DNA from: Dryas octopetala
Lineage: Eukaryota; Streptophyta; Magnoliopsida; Rosales; Rosaceae
Direction: 5' to 3'
Assembly (NCBI GenBank): GCA_963921425.1
Contig: OY992840.1
Location: forward strand, 1,242,501-1,306,500
DNA length: 64,000 nt
Below the pieces are notes generated by a model. That model was not told the origin of the DNA, did not search any database, and saw nothing but the letters and a program-made list of their open reading frames with translations. Below, piece by piece: positions 39,544 to 50,373 of this stretch; within the stretch, counting starts at the first letter, position 1, and every line of letters begins with the position of its first letter. The position numbers and the translations under genes are program-made.

Positions 39544-39632
39544 TGCCAATTATTTGGGGTTAATAATGCTACAACTGAAGTGGTTCAAGTGCATTCGATG
39601 AGTCGTTCGTTGAAGTGTGAGAAAATGGGTTT

Positions 39633-41121
39633 ATGGCCCAATTAATGTTAGTTGGTGATGTTTCCACAGCAGTTGTGGGCACTACAGATCCTCTCATTTT
39701 GTCTCTGTTACAACAAAATCAGGATGTTTTTGAAGTTCCTTCTTCACTACCCCCACAACGGTTGCAGGATCATCGCATTCCATTAGTTTCCAATACCCTT
39801 CCAATTAATGTTCGCCCCTACAGGTATCCTTATTTTCAGAAAACCGAGATTGAGAAGATTGTGCAAGAAATGCTTGATAGTGGGGCAATCCGACCAAGTT
39901 CTAGCCCGTATTCCTCTCCAGTTTTGTTAGTCCGAAAAAAAGATGGAAGTTGGCGAATGTGTGTGGATTATCGTGCTTTGAACGCTGTCACTATCAAGGA
40001 CCGCTTTCCTATCCCAGTCATTGATGAGCTTATTGATGAGCTTCATGGTGCTGCAGTGTTTTCCAAATTGGATTTGCGGTCGGGATATCACCAAATACGA
40101 ATGCACGAGCCGGACATTGAGAAAACAGCATTTCGCACTCATGACGGCCATTATGAATTTTTAGTTATGCCATTTGGCTTAACTAATGCTCCGTCAACAT
40201 TTCAGTCACTTATGAATGACGTTTTCAGGCCCCTCTTGCGCCGCTTTGTTTTGGTATTTTTCAACGACATTTTGGTCTACAGCCGCTCTATGTCTGATCA
40301 TTTGCACCACCTCTCTGAGGTCTTCTCTCTTTTGCGCCACCATAGCTTGAAGGTCAAGCGCAACAAGTGCATATTTGGTTCTGATTCTGTTGAGTATTTA
40401 GGTCATATCATATCTGCCCTTGGAGTGGCAGTGGATCCTTCTAAGATCGAAAGTATTTGTAACTAGCCCAAACCCACCACTCTCAAAGGACTTCGTGGTT
40501 TCTTGGGTTTATCAAGCTACTACCGCAAATTTGTGAAAAATTATGGTTTGCTTTCCAGGCCTTTGACTAATATGTTGAAGCGGGGCCAATTATGTTGGTC
40601 ATTAGACTCTGAACAATCTTTTGACAAGCTCAAACATGCTCTCACCCATACCCCTGTCTTGGCCCTTCCTGATTTCTCCAAGCTTTTTGCAGTAGAGTGT
40701 GATGCTTCAGGCAGTGGAATTGGGGCTGTTCTTACGCAGGATGGGCATCCCATTGCTTACTTAAGCAAGACATTGTCTAGTAAAAATTTATCTCTCTCAG
40801 TATATGATAGGGAAATGATGGCGGTAGTGTTTGCCGTGCAGAAGTGGAGACCCTATTTGCTGGGTCAGAAATTCAAAATCATTATAGACCACAAAGCTAT
40901 CAGTTATTTTTTGAATCAAAGAATTTCCACCCCTCATCAGCAGAAATGATTACTTAAACTCTTGGGGTACAATTACACAGTGGAGTATCGAGCTGGTCCT
41001 CAAAATAAAGTACCAGATGCTCTCTCGCGCCAATCTGAACTTCTTTCTTTAATGGGTCTCTCCACCCCTATTTTTGATGGCATTCAAGAAATTCAACGCC
41101 TATGCTCACAGGATGTTGAAT
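39633..41121 (+). pseudogene. reverse transcriptase and RNase H of the chromodomain Ty3/gypsy element
   Basis: RT blocks seen: [66 protein letters not shown] and GFLGLSSYYRKFVKNYG. The palm motif reads F-F-N-D instead of F-F-D-D, so the first catalytic Asp is replaced by Asn. RNase H follows (FAVECDASGSGIGAVL, YDREMMAVVFAVQKWRPYLLG, NYTVEYRAGPQNKVPDALSR). Stops lie at 40464-40466 (TAG) and 40947-40949 (TGA). The sequence ends in the fold-back at 41121 instead of running into integrase. Confidence 0.88.
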
Positions 41122-41288
41122 TTCTTGAATGCCATCAAAAATAGGGGTGGAGAGACCCATTAAAGAAAGAAGTTCAGATTGGCGCGAGAGAGCATCTGGT
41201 ACTTTATTTTGAGGACCAGCTCGATACTCCACTGTGTAATTGTACCCCAAGAGTTTAAGTAACCATTTCTGCTGATGAGGGGTGGAAA
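40924..41288. repeat. 174-bp near-perfect palindrome (17-nt spacer)
   Basis: Arms 40924-41097 and 41115-41288 are reverse complements with a single mismatch: base 40949 is A on the plus arm (TGA stop), while the mate arm keeps TGG. The spacer is 41098-41114. The innermost 7 bp, ATTCAAC and GTTGAAT, belong to the native element sequence, because GTTGAAT is also found in the normal context at 35883-35889. Confidence 0.95.
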
Positions 41289-41289
41289 C

Positions 41290-41840
41290 CATAATTTGGA
41301 AGGGTATGGGGAAGGGGTTGGTGGTGGGTTGTACTGGTGGTTATGGGGGAAAGGTGGGGAATATGGGTGGGACGAGGTGGGTATGTAGATGGAAAGGGAA
41401 GGAGGCCCAGCGGAAGGCAAACTTGAAGGACGGCTAGGCGACGAGTCGGTGGAAAGAAAACCCAACCCGATAGGGGTGGTAGTAGGGCCCGAGGAAGGAG
41501 GAAGCTGGGAAGGGAGGGAATGGGTCGGTGGAAGAGAACCAAAAATAGGAAGGGAAGCAGTGAGATCTGGTGGAGTGGAAGGTGGAGGACGGGAAACAAT
41601 GAAATCTGGTGGAATGGAAGGGTGAGGACCAATCTGGAGCTTCCCAAATTCCTCCAAAAGAGTTTTTTGAAAAGTAAGAAACTCACTATGAACAGTAGCT
41701 TTGAAATCATCTTGCTGGCTAGTCAAGGATGAGATGGCAGTGTGGATCTCATTGAATTTGGACTCCATAAGTGCATTTGAGAGGTCGACATTGGTGGACA
41801 TGGAGTCAAGAAGCCCTTGATTTTTTGATTTAGGACCCAT
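41290..41840 (-). pseudogene. inverted gag N-terminal fragment joined to RNase H by a deletion
   Basis: The minus strand starts MGPKSKNQGLLDSM, parallel to the plus copy start, and runs to the proline-rich 'NPPPTPSPYPS'. It then joins sequence that, in another frame, is the end of RNase H (STPHQQKWLLKLLGYNYTV on minus, 41286-41113). Everything between gag and the RNase H end is deleted. The join lies near 41288-41305. Confidence 0.85.
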
Positions 41841-41865
41841 ATGCAGGTACTGGCTCTGATACCTA

Positions 41866-42206
41866 TGGTGGCACCTTGAGTTGAGCAGATAAGAAAAATA
41901 GCAAGAAAAGAAGAAAAAGACGAAAAAGATGATTTAACTGGTCATCACCACAAAAGAAAATATCATTTCATCCAAGTCTGACTTACAATTGTTACACTGC
42001 AATACATATAAAGAAAAGAAATTTGCTCAAAAGGAAAAATCAACTACTAAGGCTTAACAATACTAATAACGTGAGCAAGACAGCTGGCAGGAAGACCTTT
42101 CTAGAATTCACATACTCTGAAGCCATCTTATTGAATTATCCTGCCATAAGCCCAATACTAATATAACTATGACCCATCGTAAAGCCCAAATAACAGGTAT
42201 CTATCA
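41866..42206 (-). repeat. LTR of the chromodomain Ty3/gypsy element (inverted orientation)
   Basis: Read on minus it begins TGATAGATACC and ends GGTGCCACCA, like 37302-37634. By eye it is about 95% identical, with a short extra 'ttttcttc'-type insertion that makes it 341 bp. Its outer end is the right border of the whole insertion. Confidence 0.9.
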
Positions 42207-42618
42207 CTCATCGCCCATCCATCTCTCTCATTCTAAAAAAGCTAATGATTCTTTCTCTTTCTATCTCTCTCTCTGAGTCAGACATCTTTTTAGGGTTTTC
42301 AGAAAAAGAAACCACAAAGCCATAGCCATAAGGAATAAGAATCATCCTCCTCTTCCTCATCCTCATTGTCCTCTCTCTCCAACTCTGAGAATTCCCCAAC
42401 TTCTCTTCAACATAATTTACATTTTTCCATACCCCCAATTATTGCCCATACCACTCCTTTTCCTTTTTATTTTAATTATATGGGGTTAAACTTCTTCTCA
42501 TTCATCTGAGAGAATTGAATCTTCGATCATAATTTTTAGTATTCGTGGGATCAAAGAATTCAATTGAAGGGGTTGCTTTGCATTATTTATTTATTTCCAT
42601 ATTTGATTCCTCAAGGAA

Positions 42619-42858
42619 GTGAGTCTGATCAGATAAGATAAGCTAGATTGGGCATTTGGTGATGCTGTTGGTTTGGTTTGTAATTATTGTTCTGGGGTTG
42701 TTTTAGATCTGAAGCAATTGTTTGTGTTGCTAATTCAAGGGTTATATGCCAAGCTTCTACTTTGGAATTTTGAGCTGCTTTTTGCTTTGATCCATTTACA
42801 AAGCTCAGAGGAAACGGGGTCGTTTTAGTATTGGAGCAATTGATTCATGATTGTGCAG
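42619..42858 (+). other. predicted intron in the 5' UTR of the PP2C gene
   Basis: AAGGAA|GTGAGT (donor 42619) and TTGTGCAG|GTGAAT (acceptor ending 42858) frame a 240-base intron that ends six bases before the start codon. Leader introns of this kind are common in plants and often raise expression. Confidence 0.55.
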
Positions 42859-42864
42859 GTGAAT

Positions 42865-45355
42865 ATGGCTGCTGGTACGGACGTTTCTCTTCCCTCGTCG
42901 ACCATATTAGAAGGTGGGTACACAAAGGACAACATATCGGCCTTGGATGATGACAATTTGAATGCTTTCAAACAAATGCCAAATGGAAAACCTCCGCGCC
43001 ATCTCCCGCTCTTGCGCCACAGCGTCAGCTCTGTTAAACTCAATTTGAATGATTTGGTACGTTCATTTCAATCTGTTAAGTTTACCATATATCATATGAT
43101 ATGCTTCTTGTTTAGCAATATATTTTGAAGTGTCAAACTTACTTCATCTTTGCGTATGCTCTATGTACTTCTTTTATGTTTTGCTTTCTTCTCTGTTTAT
43201 CTGCAATGAACTCGAAAAGGAAAATCAGACTTGGAATCTTTATAATACTGATTGAATCCCAGAAGTTGTAAGATTCCAATTTCTGTTTTTCCTTTGCCAG
43301 AAATAGTAAACAGCAAATTTACACCTTGCATTTATTTTTATTGTACTTGGAACAATGTCCTTTTCTTCTTCTGTTTTCTTTTGGCATCAAATTTTGGGAT
43401 TGCACCTCAACTGGCGTTTTCTTTTGACGTTTTTCCAGTCGGATGATGGGATTGTAGCCAACAAATCACCTCCCGATGAAAAGTCGGGGTTTCTACCTGT
43501 GTTCCGGTCAGGAAGCTGTGCTGAAAGAGGACCTAAACAGTACATGGAGGATGAACATGTGTGCGTAGATAATCTTAGTGAACAAATAGGTCAAACTTCT
43601 GACTTTCCTTCACCTGGAGCTTTCTATGGGGTGAGTATGTCGCCTTCATACCTTATCACTTTTACCTGCTCATTAATCAGAAAAATTTTAAAGCCCCTCT
43701 TAAGGCTGGACAATGTAATGGATGATGGAAACGTTAGTCACTTGTTAGATTATATGACATGGCTGTCACTTGTTAGTCAGTACTCAAAAGTTTTTGATCA
43801 ACATCATAATCCTTTTCCACAAAATTGTTGTGAATTTTCTATGGCGATATAATAATTGTTAGGTCGAACAGGATTTTGAAGAGGTTCTTTAATTTACTTT
43901 TTTCCACTTGACCTACAGTGATTGATATTTTATCTCCCTTGTACTAAATGGTTTCACTTAATCTATTTGAAATGAAAATTTTCCCTGGATTGGGAAATTA
44001 GGATAAAATGAATTGGAGAATAACTGGCTGAAGAGAGACAGGTAGGTATACTATATTTAACCACAATAGTGTTTAACTTTCGCCTGATCATTCTTTTATA
44101 ACTTTTTTTTAAAATTTCTTCGCTTACTTCCCTTTCAATTCAATGGTGTCCGCCCTTCTCAATCTTGTAATTTTGGACAGTTATCTCAGGAAGTGGTGTT
44201 CCTTGTAATTTATACAGTTACTGATATTAATATAAATATATGTGAACAGGTATTTGATGGCCATGGAGGCACAGATGCAGCATCATTTATCAGACATAAC
44301 ATTCTTAGATTCATTGTTGAGGATTCCCATTTTCCAATGTGTTTGGAGAGTGCAATTAAGAGTGCCTACATGAAAGCCGATTATGCATTTGCAGATGCGA
44401 GTTCTCTAGATATTTCCTCTGGCACCACTGCTCTGACTGCTCTCATTTTGGGAAGGTAAGTCAGCTCCTTCGCTGCATTTAGGTACTTGTTTGCATCAGG
44501 GTGTAACTCATAATGATGAACTTTTAGCTTGAGTTCTTCTGACAGCTGCTTTAATTAGACACAAGTTTGGCTCCCAGGTGTCGGGACATCTCTTGCAATT
44601 ACAAATATTGATTTCTATAGAAACTGCATTGGAACATGGCATACTAATATCTAACTATAGTTGTGATAGTGCTCTAGAAAGTGATGAAAGAAGAAAGAAA
44701 TTTAAGGATGAGCTTTGAGTTTTCCTAGCGCTGCTGTTTAGATACTTTGCATTTTGGACTCAGGATTTTGTTTCATTTCTTACATACTTTTACTCTTTAC
44801 AGGACCCTGATAATTGCCAATGCTGGGGATTGTCGAGCTGTGCTAGGGAGGCGGGGTAGAGCAATAGAGATGTCAAAAGACCACAAACCGAATTGCACAT
44901 CCGAAAGGCTAAGAATTGAGAAACTTGGCGGTGTCATTTATGATGGCTACCTCAATGGCCAACTATCTGTAGCTCGCGCTCTTGGAGACTGGCACATGAA
45001 GGGCCCAAAAGGTTCTGCCTGCCCTCTAAGTGCAGAGCCTGAGTTGCAGGAGACACACCTGATGGAGGATGATGAGTTTTTGATAATGGGGTGTGATGGT
45101 TTGTGGGATGTAATGAGCAGCCAATGTGCTGTGACAATGGCGAGGAAAGAATTGATGGTCCACAATGATCCAGAGAGATGCTCAAGAGAACTAGTGAGGG
45201 AGGCGCTCATGCGCAACACATGTGATAATTTAACTGTCATTGTGGTTTGTTTTTCCCTAGACGCTCCCCCCCGGATAGAGATACCGCAAACCCGAGTTAG
45301 GAGGAGCATATCCTTAGAAGGGCTTAATTTACTAAAGGGTGCAATGGACTGTTAA
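42865..45355 (+). CDS. protein phosphatase 2C (PP2C)
   Basis: Four exons join in phase to 380 residues: 42865-43056, 43439-43630, 44250-44455, 44803-45355. The enzyme removes phosphate from Ser/Thr using two Mg/Mn ions. Metal-binding and signature motifs are complete: [82 protein letters not shown] and [10 protein letters not shown]. The ATG at 42865 is chosen because the in-frame ATG at 42847 lies within the predicted leader intron. Size and the short N-terminus recall the Arabidopsis PP2C27/PP2CG1 group (380 residues, ABA/salt-responsive); this is from memory and not tested. The promoter has been split by the 6.3-kb retroelement ending 659 bases upstream. Confidence 0.95.
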
Positions 45356-45667
45356 CTCATGAGATAGAGGAATGCTTCTACGGTTATGTACATAAATGCA
45401 AAGGGTTAAATTTGGTGACCGGTCAGGGGTAATCTTTAACCCCTAAGCTGCTGCATTAGAGGCCCATAGCAATTATTTGAGTTCAACCTCAGCCTCATTC
45501 AGGGAAGTATTATTTATGCGGGGTTATTTGTAATGTTGTATATCCTATACATCTAACAAGTGTTGTACGGTTGTACCAGTGGGAAGTATTCATTCTTTGA
45601 TTTCCAGTTAAATATGTACTTACTATTCTCCATTTGTCCCACATCAAAAAAATTTGAATGAAAAAAA

Positions 45668-45694
45668 GATATATATATATATATATATATATAT
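45668..45694 (+). repeat. AT microsatellite downstream of PP2C
   Basis: About thirteen AT units. The region 45356-46117 between the two convergent genes holds their 3' ends and shows no other gene. Confidence 0.9.
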
Positions 45695-46117
45695 TTGCAA
45701 GCATGTTAGAGCCTACCCAGTGTTTTTGAGAGTTTTCCCCCTTGCTTTTGGTATTGGAAACAGTCAAATTTTGGGCCATGCAAATGTGAAATCACTTAAA
45801 AGGAAGGAGGCTTGCTATCTGCTTTACATGTTGGTCCTATCAGGAACCACTGCAATAGACAAGACAAAAAACCACTCTCCAATAATCCAATTGAGTTCGA
45901 TTAAAGATGCATGACTCTGGTCTTGTATTAGTTGGCAACAAACTGGTACATAATGGCATAAGTTTAGAAGCAAAATCTGTGGTATAAGCATAAGCAATTG
46001 TCCCTCAAAAGCATAACACTTCAAAAACAATGCCAACTTGAACCGATGAAACCTTCACTAAAAGTTAATTGGCTTGCATATCTCCTCTTGCTGGTGTAAC
46101 ATCTGAATTTGAGCAAC

Positions 46118-46371
46118 TCAGAGTTCTCCATCTGATCCACCATCAAAACCATTTTCCTGATGTGATACACTGCACATAGACACAATAAATAATTTTGGGC
46201 TCATTTGGGAGGAGTGACTTCAAATCTTGGGATTTAGTAAACATTATGTGGTCAAATTGCTTGATTGAACTATTACAATCCATATATATATATCAAGATT
46301 TGAATTGAAAAAAAAAAAAAACAGAGAAGAAAATACATGGATTTCAAATGATTCCTTGTGTATAGTTATTT

Positions 46372-46407
<36 letters not shown>

Positions 46408-49028
46408 TCAAATCCACATTCTCGTTCAAGTAAGGATGTCCTTACTTTAAGAAAAGTAAGAACATCCTCTCTGAAGGATCACTCCTGTAAACAATCAACC
46501 AAATCGGTAATTGTTTGGTCATCTAAACTGTGCAAACAAATACAGTTCTCCAGATAAAATTAAAATGATGTTGGCTGTAATAAACTGGCTAAACAGTTTC
46601 CGATTTGGCTAATTTTTTGCAAGGGTGATCTTTAAATGATGTTCTAGAATATAAACGATTCCGATCATTGAATTGTAGGACCAAAGATGATGTTCTTACT
46701 TTTCTTAAAGTAAGGACATCCTTACTTGAAAATTTCCCATCAAATCCAAACCCTTTCTTTTAAATCATTCCACCCAAATGGATAGAACAATTAGACAAAG
46801 GGGAACTCTACCAAGTAGAAAAACCCACAAAAGTTCCTTACTGGGCAATAATGCTCTAAGTCCTAATTGGTGGGTAGACCCACAGATGTCGCTTAATCAT
46901 ATTTCTCAGAAACTAGGTTGGGTTGCTCTAATAAAAACCTTTAAACTAAACTGCCCAGTGTGAAAGAAAAGTGTTAATTATCAATTATCACCGATATCAT
47001 GCCATGATTGGTCTTTGCAATGGCTGGGGCCCTGGGAGGGGAGAAGTAGAAATTATGTTTTCCTGTTTTCTTCTTTTTCCATTTTGTAAAGGTATGATGC
47101 ATTGCAAATCAAACTTACCTTGTCCTGCTGCAGTGTTCACTCAGATCTTGACATAGAACCTTGCTTACATCTCCTACTCTAACAGATCCTTTCTTTATCA
47201 ATTCTGCCAACTGCAAAAGTAATTGAAAGATCAGCAGATGAAGAATTAATTTTCAATGCAACCATTAATTATTTCTTTCATTGATAGCAAGAATAAGAAT
47301 ATTAGGTCACCTCATCTTCTGTTTCCTCAAGTAATCTGTCCCAAATAAATACACGGGTTAGGCTTCTGAATCATGGGAGGCTTAACTGGTTTATAAAAAT
47401 CCTCATTTTTCATAGGACAAGGACAACCAGTTTAAAGTTCACAATTGAATTCTCGGTACAAAGTACAGGAAAACAAAGTTGGCATCTTACCTTCCACAAT
47501 AAGTTGATATATCCTTTGAATATGCTTTAGCTTCTTGTTTACCTAGAAACACACACAAAGAAATTAAAAAAGAAAGGAATTCGATTGTTTAAAATCTCAT
47601 AATGTATAGTATAGATAAACAACTAAAGAGATTAAATTTCATTTTGTTTCAAACTTTTCTCCTATTCTAGGAACTTTGTAGGCAAACTGTTAGATTATTA
47701 GTTATGTTCTCTTTGATCAAAAAGAAAAATGGCACATCAGCCTGCTGCTTAGTGACTATAAATTCGTCAGAAAAAAAAGTCTAATGCAAATATAAATCTC
47801 AGTTTAAAGAAACAAACTTAATCTATAGAATCTATATCATACGGAATACATACTTATTGTGAGGTTAGCCCAGTTATATACTTTGATCCACTCTTGTCGG
47901 TTTGAATCAACCTGCAAATGAAAACCAGAGTTGGTAAAACTACAAATGTGATAAAAAGAAATGAATCCTAAGAGCATTAACCTGTTGAAGAGTGTAATCG
48001 AGCATCTTTTCGCAAAGCCCATCAAGGAGTTCAACAACTCTGAGCTCACTGACTCTATTGGAAACAATTGCAGAAAGAGTCATCAGCCACCAGTAAAAGA
48101 AAGTGGACTAAAAACAACTTATACAACAAGTTATCACATAAGTATTAGTGATTTATATGCTAAAATTCCCTATGGGGTACTGATTTATATATTCAAAAGA
48201 CAGAGAGTCATCATCCCATATACTAGCCTAGGATGTTTATTTATTCATTATATTATGTGGAATCTTTGGATCATTATATTCCACCACGCTTCCAAATCTA
48301 GTCTAAAATATGACTAAGCACTTTGCACATATACAATATCAAGGCATTTTAGTCTAGTCTATAGGTCACCCATTTCGTGGAGTTGGCAAGTTGCAGAATG
48401 CTCTGATACCAAATCTAGTCTATAGCTTCCAAGTGAAGGATGCTGAAGAGCTGTTATACTACTAATTCGGGTTTCTTTTTTTCTTCGATGTGGCACATTT
48501 GGTGGTAAAATCATGATATATTATTCTAAAACTCCCTGCTACGTACCAGTACAATTGTGAGTGAGAGAAGGAACTAGGAAGCAATGCAGGCAATACCTGT
48601 AATCGATTACCTTTCCTTTGCGTTGACCTTGAGAGTCCAACCGGTGTCTCATATCCAAGTGGTTTCTGGGTTTTTCCTGGAAATTAAATATGGTATGAAT
48701 TGAAACCCAGTTACTAGTGTAGTGTGAGGAAAATCCAAAAGCATATGAATTAAAAATCTTACTTTGGAAAGTCCCAACTCTAGCTCCTCCTGCAAACCCA
48801 TTTGACACCGGAATTAAATTCCAAGAGTAATTATTTATCTTTTTTTTTTTTTACAAGATCCACGATTTCAATTTTCAGATGAAGGAACTGGGAGAAACAA
48901 GAAGACAACGAAAAGAAACGAGATTTTACCGCGACCGCATTGCACGCATCGCATTTGTCGTCAATGCAAGAAGCCACTGACAATATGGCGAATACCAAAA
49001 CCACCGTTACCACCATTGACGCCCCCAT
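46118..49028 (-). CDS. canopy/MSAP-like ER protein (TLR4-regulator/MIR-interacting MSAP family)
   Basis: Nine small exons on the minus strand join in phase to 185 residues: 49028-48930, 48789-48763, 48676-48597, 48054-47982, 47911-47854, 47542-47491, 47335-47311, 47210-47119, 46169-46118. Signal peptide: MVVTVVLVFAILSVASC. The mature part has saposin-like cysteines (CDACNAVAEELELGL, LLDGLCEKM, STYCGRLLEE, LCQDLSEHCSR) and the family motif GKVIDYRVSELRVVELLDGL. In animals canopy proteins are ER folding helpers; the plant role is little known. The last residues are acidic and end GSDGEL, only loosely like an ER-retention signal. The terminal exon was placed by phase and stop codon, and 322 bp of a MITE lie in the intron before it. 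A GA/CT tract lies directly upstream of the ATG. Confidence 0.9.
46374..46403 (+). repeat. AT microsatellite in the canopy-like gene's last intron
   Basis: About fifteen AT units, immediately left of the MITE target duplication. Confidence 0.9.
46417..46738. mobile_element. inverted-repeat MITE, 322 bp, with 10-bp direct flanks
   Basis: The ends share TTCAAGTAAGGATGTCCTTA and continue to CTTTAAGAAAAGTAAGAACATC in inverted orientation (46425-46466 against 46689-46730). Outside, ATCAAATCCA occurs at 46407-46416 and again at 46739-46748. A 9-10-bp duplication suggests a MULE-type element. It sits in intron 8 of the canopy-like gene. The interior is non-coding. Confidence 0.8.
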
Positions 49029-49037
49029 CTTCTACTT

Positions 49038-49039
<2 letters not shown>

Positions 49040-49084
<45 letters not shown>
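49040..49084 (+). repeat. CT microsatellite in the leader of the canopy-like gene
   Basis: About 22 TC units 12 bases upstream of the ATG; on the gene strand a GA tract, common in plant leaders and promoters. Confidence 0.9.
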
Positions 49085-49088
<4 letters not shown>

Positions 49089-49320
49089 AAATTCACACAT
49101 TGATCTTCTTCCGGGCGTTGAAGGGTGAATTCTGATTGCTATCTGGGCTGATGGGCTGGGTCTGGACTCCCGGCCCATATCCATTCGATGGATCAACCCA
49201 ACCCCACCTGTCAGTAAAAACGTAATGCCATTGCTAACGTACTACGATTTTTATTAGTAAATTAGATTTTATAATCAAACCACTAATATACTTTTTAAGA
49301 AGACATTGTGATATTAATTT

Positions 49321-49800
49321 AGGTCCTGTTTGGAATTGTTGTGGAGGACCCAAAAACTGTTGTGGATGACAATTCTCAATCACCCACAGCAGTTTTGGTG
49401 TTTGGTAAAAAAATGAAAAAATGTTTTGCCCTACAATTCTCAACTTTCCACAGCAAAAATAGAAAGCAAGTTTGTAGATGTTTTTGAAAGCTGCAGTGAA
49501 TCACAGCAATAATGAAAATTTTATTTTATCCATAATACCCTCATTTTAGTAATTATAAATAGCTACCCTCATTTTAGTAATTATAAATAGCTACCCTCAT
49601 TTTAGTAATTATAAATAGCTACAGCGGTTTTACATTACAATTTACCAAACACCTTCATACTGCTTTTTGTACTCACAGCACTTTTGAAAATATAGTTTAC
49701 CAAACACTCAACTGTTTTACTTCACAGCTGACTTTACTTCACAGCTGCTTTACTTCACAGCTGTTTTTTCTCACAGCAATCCCAAACTAAGCCTAACCTA
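49321..49800. mobile_element. hAT-like MITE
   Basis: Left end TAGGTCCTGTTTGGAATTG and right end (reverse complement) with AGGCTTAGTTTGGGATTG. Subterminal 'ttgtggatgacaattctca' and 'cacagctg' words recur in both halves. No clear target duplication was found. It contains a 28-bp tandem triplication. Confidence 0.5.
49536..49619 (+). repeat. 28-bp tandem repeat, 3 copies
   Basis: Unit TACCCTCATTTTAGTAATTA plus 'taaatagc', identical in all three copies, inside the hAT-like MITE. Confidence 0.95.
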
Positions 49801-50363
49801 AAAGACAAAATGTCGCATCTGCATTTCTGCATATGAATTTTATTTTGAAACTCAAGTGATTAAGCTGATTGTCCTTCTCACCAACATTATTAATAGTTCA
49901 GCCCTAGTTTTTCTGATGGACGCATTTTTTATTTTCATAGGTAGATCTTAGATTTTCAACTAGCTATTAATTTAGTGATATTTTTTTCTTTAATGTTGAG
50001 AAAGAGTTTCCAAGTTTGAATCCCCTTTCTTCAAATAAGAAAATATAGTAAATTATTACTAGCCCCCACTAAGGAGCTAGGTTATTTTAGAACCCCACAT
50101 TAAATGACACTTAATTCATAACCCTCTATTTATTTATTTATTTATTCCCCCTAAATCTCCTAGTCAACATGCTTAGACCCAATTTTGACTTTTTTAATTT
50201 TTTTTATTTACATTTTTATTTTAGATATATTATTGTGAAGTTATATTTCATTGCTTGTTTGATTGCTTTTCTTGTATTTTAGAAAAGAAAGTTTTAGATA
50301 TCTTGTATTCGATATGATGACTTTTTTAAAAATGATATCTATTCTAATTTATTAATTTTTATA
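49801..50363. other. AT-rich upstream region of the FAR1-like pseudogene
   Basis: Short ATTT repeats at 50127-50145 and no coding sequence. It may hold the former promoter. Confidence 0.4.
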
Positions 50364-50373
50364 TTGTGGGTCA

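Larger units (their letters stand above)
35878..42206. mobile_element. rearranged chromodomain Ty3/gypsy element, circularly permuted and palindromic
   Basis: Order on plus: integrase with chromodomain-like end (35878-37271), LTR (37302-37634), PBS, gag-protease-RT-RNase H (37660-41121). It then inverts: RNase H fragment (41288-41115 on minus), gag N-terminus (41840-41290 on minus), inverted LTR (42206-41866). The first 12 bases (AGGATGTTGAAT, 35878-35889) repeat at 41110-41121, exactly where the plus copy folds back. CTCAT flanks the unit at 35873-35877 and 42207-42211, the 5-bp length expected for Ty3/gypsy integration. All coding parts are broken by stops. The two LTRs are highly similar, so the structure is fairly young. 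Confidence 0.8.

Noticed and set aside
41068..41292. Separate minus-strand gene at the end of RNase H
   Set aside because: It is the mate arm of the palindrome and encodes the same RNase H fragment; not an independent gene.
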